A DNA stretch of 7,706 nt, taken from NCBI GenBank assembly GCA_015228695.1, contig JADGDA010000113.1, forward strand, positions 1 through 7,706. Direction: 5' to 3'. The DNA is from Alphaproteobacteria bacterium. Its GTDB lineage: Bacteria > Pseudomonadota > Alphaproteobacteria > Rhodospirillales > Rhodospirillaceae. The notes below the pieces were generated by a model that saw only the letters and a program-made list of their open reading frames with translations, was not told where the DNA came from and searched no databases. How positions within the stretch are numbered: the stretch's first letter is position 1; each line of letters starts with the position of its first letter. Positions 1 through 7,658 of the stretch are shown one piece after another. A program made the translations under genes and the position numbers.

Positions 1-92
1 GGGCCATGACCCAGAGTTCGGTCACCTTCGTCTCCCGTCAGGCGATCGAGGAGAGCGTGTCCAAGACCAACGGTCTGACCCGTCCGCTGATT

Positions 93-1397
<1,305 letters not shown>

Positions 1398-1408
1398 GGC
1401 CTCTTAAT

Positions 1409-1454
1409 CCTTAAACTTGGCCTTAAACTTAGCCTTCAACTGGCCTTCAACTGG
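1409..1454. repeat. Short tandem repeats spanning the ureB stop and the ureB-ureC gap
   Basis: On the plus strand there are two 12-bp units (CCTTAAACTTGG and CCTTAAACTTAG, 1409-1432) followed by two identical 11-bp units (CCTTCAACTGG, 1433-1443 and 1444-1454). The 11-bp duplication supplies the last codons of ureB and its TGA stop: the first copy is read as GQLK and the second as AS-stop. The 12-bp units fill most of the spacer before ureC. The pattern is most simply explained by replication slippage. It could affect translational coupling between ureB and ureC. Confidence 0.8.
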
Positions 1455-1750
1455 CCGTGGAAATGACCGCTGAATCCCCAGACCACCCGGTCTCCGGCGT
1501 ATTTCACCAGACTGACCTCGGTCATCTCTCCGGGGGGGAAGACGGTGACGGAGCCGGGCACGATGTCCAGCCGGTAGCCACGCACCGCGTCGCGGTCAAA
1601 GCGCAAGGCGGCGTTGACCTCGAAGAAATGATAGTGGGAACCGACCCGAATCGGACGGTCGCCGACGTTCTTGACCGCTATTGTCAGCGTCTCGCGCCCC
1701 TCGTTGAGGGTGATCCCGCTCGGGGCGAGGAAAATTTCACCGGGAATCAT
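1436..1750 (-). CDS. ureB: Urease beta subunit
   Basis: UreB is the small structural beta subunit that packs with UreA and UreC in the cytoplasmic urease trimer; it carries no catalytic residues itself. The 104-residue product begins with the family-typical MIPGEIFLAPSGITLNEGRE and has the conserved GDRPIRVGSHYHFFEVN at about residues 30-46, FDRDAVRGYRLDIVPG at 51-66 and VVWGF at 89-93. Length is normal for a separate UreB. The C-terminus, HGQLKAS, differs from the usual KVMGKL-like end and is written partly by a duplicated 11-bp unit. The start at 1750 lies 20 bp after the ureA stop, preceded by an AGAGG-like ribosome site. It is cotranscribed with ureA by position. With ureC broken, it probably has no active partner here. 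Confidence 0.93.
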   Translation of the reverse strand: MIPGEIFLAPSGITLNEGRETLTIAVKNVGDRPIRVGSHYHFFEVNAALRFDRDAVRGYRLDIVPGSVTVFPPGEMTEVSLVKYAGDRVVWGFSGHFHGQLKAS

Positions 1751-1770
1751 GGATACCGCCTCTCAGGCTC

Positions 1771-2073
1771 TCAGCGAATCGGGTGGGGAACGGTCACCAG
1801 TCTGGTTCCATCGGGGAACGTGGCCTCGACCTGGACCTCGGGGATCATCTCCGCAATCCCCTCCATGACCTGCTCGCGGCCGAGGATGTTCCCCCCTTCC
1901 CGCGCCAGATCGGCGGGATCGCGGCCATCGCGCGCGCCCTCGACGACGTGATCGGCGATCAGGGCGACGGCCTCGGGGTAGTTGAGCCGGACCCCGCGCT
2001 CCAGACGACGACGCGCCACCATCGCCGCCAGGGACACAATCAGCTTCTCCGTATCTCGCGGCGAAAGGTTCAT
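1771..2073 (-). CDS. ureA: Urease gamma subunit
   Basis: UreA is the smallest structural subunit of bacterial urease, forming the (UreA-UreB-UreC)3 enzyme in the cytoplasm. The product is exactly 100 residues, the usual length. It matches the family throughout: MNLSPRDTEKLIVSLAAMVA, then ARRRLERGVRLNYPEA, VEGARDGR, REQVMEGIAEMI and the ending EATFPDGTRLVTVPHPIR. No residue looks damaged, in contrast to ureC downstream. It is the first urease gene of the cluster here; the accessory gene ureD, which often precedes ureA, is absent and parC lies upstream instead. Translation would start at ATG 2073, with G-rich AGGGGGGGAAAG as the likely ribosome-binding stretch. Confidence 0.95.
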   Translation of the reverse strand: MNLSPRDTEKLIVSLAAMVARRRLERGVRLNYPEAVALIADHVVEGARDGRDPADLAREGGNILGREQVMEGIAEMIPEVQVEATFPDGTRLVTVPHPIR

Positions 2074-2169
2074 CGGTTTCTTTCCCCCCCTCTTGTGGCC
2101 CCCCCTGTGGGCAGCGGGGCGGGCGGCGGGAGGGTAGCACAGGCCGCCGCCGAATCGGAACCCCGATAT
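2074..2169 (-). promoter_or_regulatory. parC-ureA gap with two G7 tracts, presumed ureA leader
   Basis: This 96-bp gap contains two runs of seven C on the plus strand (2084-2090 and 2099-2105), which are G7 tracts on the ureA sense strand, 11-32 bases upstream of the ATG. The nearer one forms the purine-rich ribosome-binding stretch. Farther up, the sense sequence TGCTACCCTCC (2129-2139) recurs upstream of the small membrane protein gene at 5358-5368 and could be a -10-like context. I see no convincing -35 box and no clear terminator after parC, so it is open whether ureA is read from its own promoter or by readthrough. Confidence 0.35.
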
Positions 2170-4371
2170 CTACAGCCCGAATTTGTTGGTTTTCGAAAAT
2201 CCGTTCGGCGGCATGCGCCCGGTCTGCCCCCGTTTGCCGAGCCAGCTCCGCAGGTCGTTCTCGATCCGGGTGCCGTTGCCGAAGCGGTAGGACAGGCCGT
2301 CGGCCAGGGTGAAGGTCTTGATGTCCGCCATCTCGCCGCCGTGGTAACGCTGCAACGTCACCCCCCGTCCCCGCGTCATGAGCGGAACCTCGTCGAGGGC
2401 GAACACCAGCATCCGCCGGTTTTCCCCGATGACCGCGACCGCGTCGCCGGCGACCGGCGCGCAGAAGCGCCCCCGGTCGCCGTCGCCGAGGTCGAGGACT
2501 CGTCTCCCGTTGCGGGTCTGGGCCAGCAGATCGTCCTCCTCGACGATGAACCCCCGCCCCTTCGCCGAGGCCAGCAGCAGCCTGTGGCCGGGCCGGTGGA
2601 TCAGCATCGCGGCCACGTCGGCGTCATTGGGCAGATCGATCGTCAGACGCACCGGCTCGCCATGCCCCCGGCCGCGCGGCAGTTTGTCGCCGGACAGGGT
2701 ATAGAAGCGGCCGTTGGTGCCGAAGAGCAGAATCCGGTCGGTGGTGCTGGCGGCCAGGGCGAATTTCAGCGTGTCGCCGTCCTTGAACTTGAGGTCGGTC
2801 TCCCCGTGCCCCTTGACCGCCCGCAGCCAGCCCTTTTCCGACAGGATCACGGTGATGGGCTCCCGCTCGACCAGAGCGTCCTCGGGAACCTCGATCGCCG
2901 CGGCCGGGCCGCCGATCTCCGTTCGCCGGCGGCCTGATTTCGTTGATATGCCAAAGCGCTTGCGGATGTCCTTGATCTCATCCGTGATCTTCTTCCACCG
3001 TTCCCCCTCGTCGGCCAGCAGGGTTTCCAGCCCGGCCTTCTCGGCGGTCAGGGAATCGCTCTCGGAGCGGATCTGCATCTCCTCCAGCCTGCGGAGGCTG
3101 CGCAGGCGCATATTGAGGATGGCCTCCGCCTGGGGATCGCTGAGGGAGAACGCGGCCATCAGGGCGGGCTTGGGCTCGTCCTCCTCCCGGATGATGCGGA
3201 TGACCTCGTCCAGGTTCAGATAGGCCGCCAGATAGCCCGCCAGCACCTCCAGCCGATGGGCGATCTTTTCCAGCCGGTGGCGGCCACGGCGGACGAGAAC
3301 CACATGCCGGTGGTCGAGAAACGCCCGCAACGCCTCCTTCAGGCTCATCACCCGGGGCACGCAATCCGCATCGAGGACGTTCATGTTGAGACTGAACTTT
3401 GTCTCCATATCCGTTTGACGGAAAAGCTGTTCCATCATGTGTTCGGGCTCGACGGCGCGGCTTTTCGGCTCCAGCACCACCCGGACGGTTTCGGTGGACT
3501 CGTCGCGGATGTCGCCCAGCAGAGTCAGCTTTTTCACCGCCAACAACTCGGCCACGCGCTCGATCAGCTTCGCCTTCTGGATCTGGTAGGGGATTTCGGT
3601 GACGGCGACCTGATAGAGGCCGTGGGACAACTTCTCCACTTCCCATCTGGCCCGGAGGCGGAAGCTGCCGCGCCCGGTCGCATAGGCCTCCAGAATGTTT
3701 TCCGGGCTCTCCACCAGCACGCCGCCGGTCGGGAAATCCGGCCCCCGCACCAGCCCCGCCAGGTCCGCCACCCCGCAATCGGGATGGCGGATCAGATAGA
3801 GGAGCGCGTCCGCCAGTTCGCCCACGTTGTGGGGAGGAATGTTGGTCGCCATTCCCACGGCGATCCCGGTCGAGCCGTTGGCGAGCAGGTTCGGGAACGC
3901 CGAGGGCATCACCACCGGCTCGTGGTCCTCCCCGTCATAGGTCGCGCGGAAGTCCACCGAGTCCTCGTCCAGCCCCTCCATCAACGCCCAGGCCACCGGG
4001 GTCAGCCGCGCCTCGGTGTAGCGCATGGCCGCCGCGTTATCGCCGTCGATGTTGCCGAAGTTCCCCTGCCCCTCCACCAGCGGGTAGCGCACGGCGAACT
4101 CCTGGGCCAGCCGGACCATGGTGTCGTAGACAGCGACATCGCCGTGGGGGTGATACTTGCCGATCACATCGCCCACCACCCGGGCGCATTTCTTGAACCC
4201 GGACTCCGGGTCCAATTTCAACTGGCGCATGGCGTACAGCAGACGGCGGTGAACCGGCTTCAAGCCGTCGCGCACGTCCGGCAGAGACCGGGACACGATG
4301 GTCGACAGGGCATAGGCGAGGTAACGCTCCCCCAGCGCGTCCGACAGCGGCGTCTCGATGACTTCTCCCAT
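2170..4371 (-). CDS. parC: DNA topoisomerase IV subunit A
   Basis: ParC is the DNA-cleaving subunit of topoisomerase IV, which with ParE decatenates daughter chromosomes using ATP. The 733-residue product is close to family length (E. coli ~750). The N-terminal breakage-reunion domain covers about residues 1-480, with LPDVRDGLKPVHRRLLYAM, GKYHPHGD (71-78) and the catalytic Tyr118 in AMRYTEARLTP. A helical stretch and a diverged C-terminal beta-pinwheel domain follow. A shorter C-terminal domain with no clear GyrA box and the recO neighbour favour ParC over GyrA. The quinolone-determining positions equivalent to E. coli S80 and E84 are Val79 and Asp83. The ATG at 4371 lies 6 bp after the recO stop, with AGGGGA close upstream, so translation is probably coupled. 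The gene appears intact. Confidence 0.93.
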   Translation of the reverse strand: MGEVIETPLSDALGERYLAYALSTIVSRSLPDVRDGLKPVHRRLLYAMRQLKLDPESGFKKCARVVGDVIGKYHPHGDVAVYDTMVRLAQEFAVRYPLVEGQGNFGNIDGDNAAAMRYTEARLTPVAWALMEGLDEDSVDFRATYDGEDHEPVVMPSAFPNLLANGSTGIAVGMATNIPPHNVGELADALLYLIRHPDCGVADLAGLVRGPDFPTGGVLVESPENILEAYATGRGSFRLRARWEVEKLSHGLYQVAVTEIPYQIQKAKLIERVAELLAVKKLTLLGDIRDESTETVRVVLEPKSRAVEPEHMMEQLFRQTDMETKFSLNMNVLDADCVPRVMSLKEALRAFLDHRHVVLVRRGRHRLEKIAHRLEVLAGYLAAYLNLDEVIRIIREEDEPKPALMAAFSLSDPQAEAILNMRLRSLRRLEEMQIRSESDSLTAEKAGLETLLADEGERWKKITDEIKDIRKRFGISTKSGRRRTEIGGPAAAIEVPEDALVEREPITVILSEKGWLRAVKGHGETDLKFKDGDTLKFALAASTTDRILLFGTNGRFYTLSGDKLPRGRGHGEPVRLTIDLPNDADVAAMLIHRPGHRLLLASAKGRGFIVEEDDLLAQTRNGRRVLDLGDGDRGRFCAPVAGDAVAVIGENRRMLVFALDEVPLMTRGRGVTLQRYHGGEMADIKTFTLADGLSYRFGNGTRIENDLRSWLGKRGQTGRMPPNGFSKTNKFGL

Positions 4372-4377
4372 CGTCCC

Positions 4378-5091
4378 CTATCCTTGCCCGAAACAATCCG
4401 CCAGCCGGATGCGGGCGGGGGGCATCATAGTGAACACATGCCGCGCAAGGAAGTAACCCGTCAGCCGCAGTCCGGCGGCTATGTCGGCGGGCGACGACGC
4501 CCCCTCCCCCCCGGCCACGAAGCCGGGCAAGGGCAACAGACGGTCGCGATAGGGCTCCCCGGCGGAGGCGGAAACCGCTTGCCCGCTTTTGGGAGAAACG
4601 TAGATCAGTTGATCGTTGCGGCCGGTGGCGGCGCAATGCCCCAGTTCCAACCCATAGCCCAATTCGGCGAGAACCCCCACCTCCCAACGGACGTAATCCG
4701 CCGCCCAACCGTCTCCGGGCCGCGCCAGGGCACCGAGCAGCCCGAGGAAGCCCCGGTAGGCCACCGGATGCGACTCGCGCTCCGCAAACCCCGCCTCGGC
4801 GACCGCGCAGGCCGAGGATAGGCAGGCCAGACGGCATTTGTCTACTAGTAGACAGGCGGCGTCGGCGCTCACCGGTTCGCAGACGAAGGTTCCAAGCTGG
4901 TCGGCGAGCCGCGCCCGCCAACGCGCCTGAACGCGGTTACCGGGCATCAGGACCCCCCGCAGCGCCTTCCCCGCCCCGCCCCGGACCAACCCGGAGCAGC
5001 GCCCGTGTTCCGGGGTGAACAGGGAGACGATGGCCGCCCCCTCTCCGTGACGGCGGACGGACAGCACGATCCCCTGATCGGTCCATTCCAT
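4378..5091 (-). CDS. recO: DNA repair protein RecO
   Basis: RecO works with RecR in the RecF pathway of recombinational repair, loading RecA on SSB-coated single-stranded DNA and annealing strands. The start at 5091 gives a 237-residue protein of normal length opening with MEWTDQGIVLSVRRHGEG, the typical beginning of the N-terminal OB-fold (about 1-75). The helical C-terminal part contains LGYGLELGHCAATG (144-157), YVSPKSGQAVS (164-174) and RDRLLPLP (182-189), which are characteristic of alphaproteobacterial RecO. The open frame extends upstream of 5091 but that part overlaps the preceding gene and does not resemble RecO. It lies 8 bp downstream of a small membrane protein gene and 6 bp upstream of parC, so the three probably form one operon. 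Confidence 0.9.
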   Translation of the reverse strand: MEWTDQGIVLSVRRHGEGAAIVSLFTPEHGRCSGLVRGGAGKALRGVLMPGNRVQARWRARLADQLGTFVCEPVSADAACLLVDKCRLACLSSACAVAEAGFAERESHPVAYRGFLGLLGALARPGDGWAADYVRWEVGVLAELGYGLELGHCAATGRNDQLIYVSPKSGQAVSASAGEPYRDRLLPLPGFVAGGEGASSPADIAAGLRLTGYFLARHVFTMMPPARIRLADCFGQG

Positions 5092-5099
5092 CGAACGGC

Positions 5100-5327
5100 C
5101 TATCTCCCGGCCAGGACCATGGCGACTCCGGCCACCGCCGCCACCGCCGCCGCCATCACCAGAGCCAGCGTGGCGCGGCCATAGGGCGTGACCGGAAGAA
5201 GCCGGCCGTCCTCGCCAAGGGTCATCCGAAACGCCCCCGCCCTCGCCCTCCGCAACAGGATTCCGCCGATCACGACAAGGGCGAGTCCGATCAGGATGTT
5301 TCCCGCCGTCGTCCCGTATTCCCCCAC
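5100..5327 (-). CDS. Small two-helix membrane protein, function unknown
   Basis: I do not recognise this protein. From a GTG start at 5327 it would be 75 residues, beginning (M)GEYGTTAGNIL. It has two hydrophobic segments: about residues 6-25 (NILIGLALVVIGGILL) followed by RRARAG, and about 50-73 (an Ala/Val-rich stretch ending VAMVLAGR). A short polar loop, FRMTLGEDGRLLPVTPYGR, joins them. The GTG is preferred because GGAGGAAGC lies just upstream at good spacing; an ATG at 5345 would add six residues (MAGRKR), and longer versions have no support. It sits 8 bp before recO and is likely the first gene of the recO-parC unit. The frame, the ribosome site and the two clean membrane helices support a real gene; its function cannot be inferred. 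Confidence 0.65.
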   Translation of the reverse strand: MGEYGTTAGNILIGLALVVIGGILLRRARAGAFRMTLGEDGRLLPVTPYGRATLALVMAAAVAAVAGVAMVLAGR

Positions 5328-5517
5328 GCGCTTCCTCCCCGCCATCCCTGCCCGCGCGGAGGGTAGCATGGAAAAAAAGCAGGGGCGACCGGGTTTGCCC
5401 GATGACCCTGGGCTTGACCACCCCCATGCATCCCTATATAAGGGCCGTCTCTCCGCACATGGGGAGGGTGGCGATTCTGGGAAGGTGGGACTTGATCTTC
5501 GGATTTTCGACCGGCGT
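5328..5517. other. Divergent intergenic region between the membrane protein gene and tRNA-Cys
   Basis: This 190-bp stretch separates the minus-strand recO unit from the plus-strand tRNA genes. It contains a strong plus-strand promoter (5414-5442) and about 69 bp of tRNA leader. On the minus side I see an A7/T7 run at 5371-5378 and the shared word GGAGGGTAGCA at 5358-5368, but no convincing -35/-10 pair for the recO unit. Confidence 0.5.
5414..5442 (+). promoter_or_regulatory. Sigma-70 promoter for the tRNA genes
   Basis: A -35 box TTGACC (5414-5419) and a -10 box TATAAG (5437-5442) are separated by exactly 17 bp. The bases just after the -10 are GC-rich (GGGCCG), the discriminator type linked to stringent control of stable RNA genes. 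Transcription would begin near 5449, leaving a ~69-nt leader before tRNA-Cys. It is the best promoter in the window. Confidence 0.75.
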
Positions 5518-5591
5518 GGCGCGATGGCAGAGCGGTGATGCAACGGACTGCAAATCCGTGTACCCCGGTTCGACTCCGGGTCGTGCCTCCA
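5518..5591 (+). tRNA. tRNA-Cys (anticodon GCA)
   Basis: The 74-nt gene folds as a complete cloverleaf. The acceptor stem GGCGCGA pairs with TCGTGCC (one G-U), the anticodon arm ACGGA-CTGCAAA-TCCGT shows anticodon GCA for cysteine codons, and the T arm is CCGGG-TTCGACT-CCCGG in form (CCCCGGTTCGACTCCGGG). The discriminator base is T and the CCA end is encoded at 5589-5591. It is the first of two tRNAs, likely transcribed from the promoter at 5414. Confidence 0.97.
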
Positions 5592-5625
5592 TCGGCTCCC
5601 AACCGGATGGCCACCCGACGTTCCC

Positions 5626-5647
5626 AGGCGGGATGATTGTCCCGCCT
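5626..5647 (+). other. Perfect 8-bp hairpin between the two tRNAs
   Basis: AGGCGGGA (5626-5633) and TCCCGCCT (5640-5647) are exact inverted repeats around a 6-nt loop TGATTG. No T-run follows, so it is not a standard intrinsic terminator. It may be a spacer hairpin guiding processing of a two-tRNA transcript, or an attenuating element before tRNA-Asn. Confidence 0.5.
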
Positions 5648-5658
5648 GTTCATGGTGA

Positions 5659-5734
5659 TCCGACGTAGCTCAGTTGGTAGAGCGACGGACTGTTAATCCG
5701 TTGGTCGTAGGTTCGAGTCCTACCGTCGGAGCCA
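5659..5734 (+). tRNA. tRNA-Asn (anticodon GUU)
   Basis: The 76-nt gene folds fully: acceptor stem TCCGACG pairs perfectly with CGTCGGA, the D arm contains AGCTCAGTTGGTAGAGC, the anticodon arm ACGGA-CTGTTAA-TCCGT carries GTT for asparagine, and the T arm contains GTAGG-TTCGAGT-CCTAC. Discriminator G and encoded CCA (5732-5734) complete it. It has no obvious promoter of its own and is probably co-transcribed with tRNA-Cys 67 bp upstream. No clear terminator is visible before the convergent gene at 5778. Confidence 0.97.
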
Positions 5735-5777
5735 ACCTTTTCCAGATCAATCCCGCGCCACTCAGGCCCGCAGCCGC

Positions 5778-7418
5778 TCAGGGTGCGGTCGGGGGTTCCG
5801 GCCGTCTGGGTTCGCGCCGCTTCGGATTCATCCCCAACTCGTTCCAGCGCCCGTAAAGAATCAGCGCGTGGTCGCGCAGTTGCAGCAGCGGTTTCGCATA
5901 GGCGATATCGTTCAGGAAGATTTCGGAATAATGGTCGAGCAGGCGGGCCGCCTCCTTGCGGCTCAGGCCGCTCGCGACGTCGTAGTCCACCTCGCTCGAT
6001 CCGGCGACGGGCCGCACCGCCGTGATGCCGTAGCGGGACGGATTGTCGAAAATCGGCGTGTGCTGATTGAGCTGGAATTGCGAGGTATGCACGCCGTGAA
6101 TGGACTCCCGGAGGTCGTAGAGGAACGACATGGTCGTCTGGAGTTCCTCCTTCGTCTCGCCGGGAAAACCGACGATGACGAAAGTGTGATTGCGGATTCC
6201 GCTGGCGGCCGAGGCGCGGAGCACCTCCGTCATGTCGGCGACGTTCGTGCCTTTCTCGATCAGCCCCAGAACCCGGTCATGGGCCGACTCCACCCCCCAG
6301 ACGATGTACCTGCACCCCGAGGCCGCAATCAGTTCCAGCGTTTCCCGGTTGAAGTGCCGCGTCGGGCGGGCATAGGCATAGTAGTCGACGGAAAGGCCGC
6401 GACGAAGGATCTCCCGAGCGAGGCGGCGGAAGAGATTGGCCGACAACATTTCGTCAACGAAATGAAAATGGCGGATGCCGTCGGCGACATGCCGTTCCAT
6501 CTCATCGACGATATGGTCCACCGAACCGACCAGATAGGTATCGCTCATCTTGCCGATATCGCAGAAGGAGCAGCGCTTCCAGAAACACCCCTTGGACGCC
6601 AGGATCGACACCACGGGGGATGGGGAGAAGTACCGGGACGGCTGGGTCTGCGTGTAATCGGGGGGGATGAATTCATCGAGGGAGAGAAACTCCACCGGAT
6701 TGGTCTTCCGTTCCCCATTCCCACGGTAACAGAGGTTGGGGACCCGGCTGAAATCTCCGTCGCCGGCCAGTGCGTCGAGCAGCGTGGCCAACGCCCGCTC
6801 GCCGTCGAACTGGACCACGAAGTCCACGACATCCATTCCGGCCAACGCTTCTTTCCACTGAGTCGCGGCGATGCCGCCAAAGACAAGGCGGGTCGATGGA
6901 CGGAGCCGCTTGATCTCGGCGCCGAGGTAAAGGGCGAAATTGATCTGCCGATCAAACATCAGGGAGAACCCGACAACATCGGGGGAGGTGTCCAGAACGA
7001 GCCTCACGTACCGCCCGATATCGGCCACCAGATCGGGGACGGGAGTCCCCAGGACCAGCGAGCGGTTGAGTTGCCCATGACAGCCCTGGAGCAGAATAAT
7101 AAATTCGGTCGATAGACGCGCGTATGTCTCCTGGTCGAAAAACTCCGGCCCCGGACTCCGGAAGAAATCGTAAGCCACCGCCAGCCGGGACCAGACATCG
7201 GCGATCCGGAGCCCCTCGCCCAGTTGCAGCCCGGGCACCTCGAAGTTACAGACCCCAGCGCGCGCACGGGCGACCACGTCTTCATGCCAGACCAGATTGA
7301 GGTCGAGGGAATCGACCGAATGCGGGCTTTTCGCCTCCACATAGGCCTTGATCTTGCCCATCCCGGGAGGCACGCTCATCGGCAGGACGAACGGCGGATG
7401 AACCAGCGTGATCTTCAT
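5778..7418 (-). CDS. Cobalamin-binding-domain radical SAM protein, substrate unknown
   Basis: From ATG 7418 the protein has 546 residues and opens MKITLVHPPF, a usual beginning for class B (cobalamin-dependent) radical SAM enzymes, which often methylate or rearrange unactivated carbon. The N-terminal Rossmann-like B12 domain (about 1-190) shows PDVVGFSLMF and LVFGGIAAT; no DxHxxG motif is seen, as is common in this class. The radical SAM core (about 270-480) has the cluster motif CFWKRCSFC, Cys278, Cys283 and Cys286, followed by YIVWGVESAHDRVLGL and the SAM-contacting VGFPGET at 416-422. The cluster spacing is CX4CX2C rather than CX3CX2C. A helical tail ends in a Pro/Arg-rich stretch. A GTG at 7436, preceded by GGAG, would add six residues. 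It stands alone here, so the substrate (RiPP, lipid, cofactor or other) cannot be inferred. Confidence 0.88.
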   Translation of the reverse strand: MKITLVHPPFVLPMSVPPGMGKIKAYVEAKSPHSVDSLDLNLVWHEDVVARARAGVCNFEVPGLQLGEGLRIADVWSRLAVAYDFFRSPGPEFFDQETYARLSTEFIILLQGCHGQLNRSLVLGTPVPDLVADIGRYVRLVLDTSPDVVGFSLMFDRQINFALYLGAEIKRLRPSTRLVFGGIAATQWKEALAGMDVVDFVVQFDGERALATLLDALAGDGDFSRVPNLCYRGNGERKTNPVEFLSLDEFIPPDYTQTQPSRYFSPSPVVSILASKGCFWKRCSFCDIGKMSDTYLVGSVDHIVDEMERHVADGIRHFHFVDEMLSANLFRRLAREILRRGLSVDYYAYARPTRHFNRETLELIAASGCRYIVWGVESAHDRVLGLIEKGTNVADMTEVLRASAASGIRNHTFVIVGFPGETKEELQTTMSFLYDLRESIHGVHTSQFQLNQHTPIFDNPSRYGITAVRPVAGSSEVDYDVASGLSRKEAARLLDHYSEIFLNDIAYAKPLLQLRDHALILYGRWNELGMNPKRREPRRPEPPTAP

Positions 7419-7468
7419 GGAAACCTGCCGCCGCACCTCAAGCTCCGGCCAGAAGCGACCGGGACGGA

Positions 7469-7497
7469 ATGCTATCCGAAACGCGCGGTCCCGGCAA
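7469..7497 (-). promoter_or_regulatory. Candidate sigma-70 promoter for the radical SAM gene
   Basis: Read on the minus strand, TTGCCG (7492-7497) and TAGCAT (7469-7474) are separated by 17 bp and lie about 50 bp upstream of the start at 7418. Each box matches consensus at four of six positions. Position and spacing fit, but the match is modest. Confidence 0.35.
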
Positions 7498-7532
7498 CAC
7501 GGGGGTCATTCGCGCAGGGCAACGAATCCAGG

Positions 7533-7547
7533 TTAACGAAAAGTTAA
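7533..7547. promoter_or_regulatory. CtrA-type binding box (TTAA-N7-TTAA)
   Basis: The sequence TTAACGAAAAGTTAA is a full TTAA-N7-TTAA motif, the consensus recognised by the alphaproteobacterial cell-cycle and motility regulator CtrA. It lies in an AT-rich island (GGTTAACGAAAAGTTAATTTTTGC) in otherwise GC-rich DNA. It is 115 bp upstream of the radical SAM start and could equally serve a plus-strand gene beyond the right edge. Confidence 0.5.
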
Positions 7548-7658
7548 TTTTTGCGGCTTCACGGCTCCGTGTTACAGCCAAAGATCGTCATGCGCTGGCT
7601 TGACCCGCGTATCCACGGGCCTCCTTCTGGCTCGGACCAGACGGCGAGGCGTGGATGG

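Noticed and set aside
1783..2937. 384-codon plus-strand open frame
   Set aside because: Antisense to ureA and parC, with low-complexity Gly/Arg/Pro-rich product and no recognisable motif.
3256..4821. 521-codon plus-strand open frame
   Set aside because: Antisense to the intact parC and recO genes; His/Arg/Gln-rich product typical of a shadow frame.
5402..5668. 88-codon plus-strand frame with WQSGDATDCKS
   Set aside because: It is a translation through tRNA-Cys, a well-known kind of false protein prediction.
5735..5777. Possible terminator between tRNA-Asn and the convergent radical SAM gene
   Set aside because: Only a short T4 run follows the tRNA and no stable stem is visible.
5674..5856. 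60-codon plus-strand frame with VVGSSPTVGA
   Set aside because: It is a translation through tRNA-Asn and the antisense end of the radical SAM gene.
5868..7115. 415-codon plus-strand open frame
   Set aside because: Antisense to the radical SAM gene, whose motifs clearly define the real coding strand.
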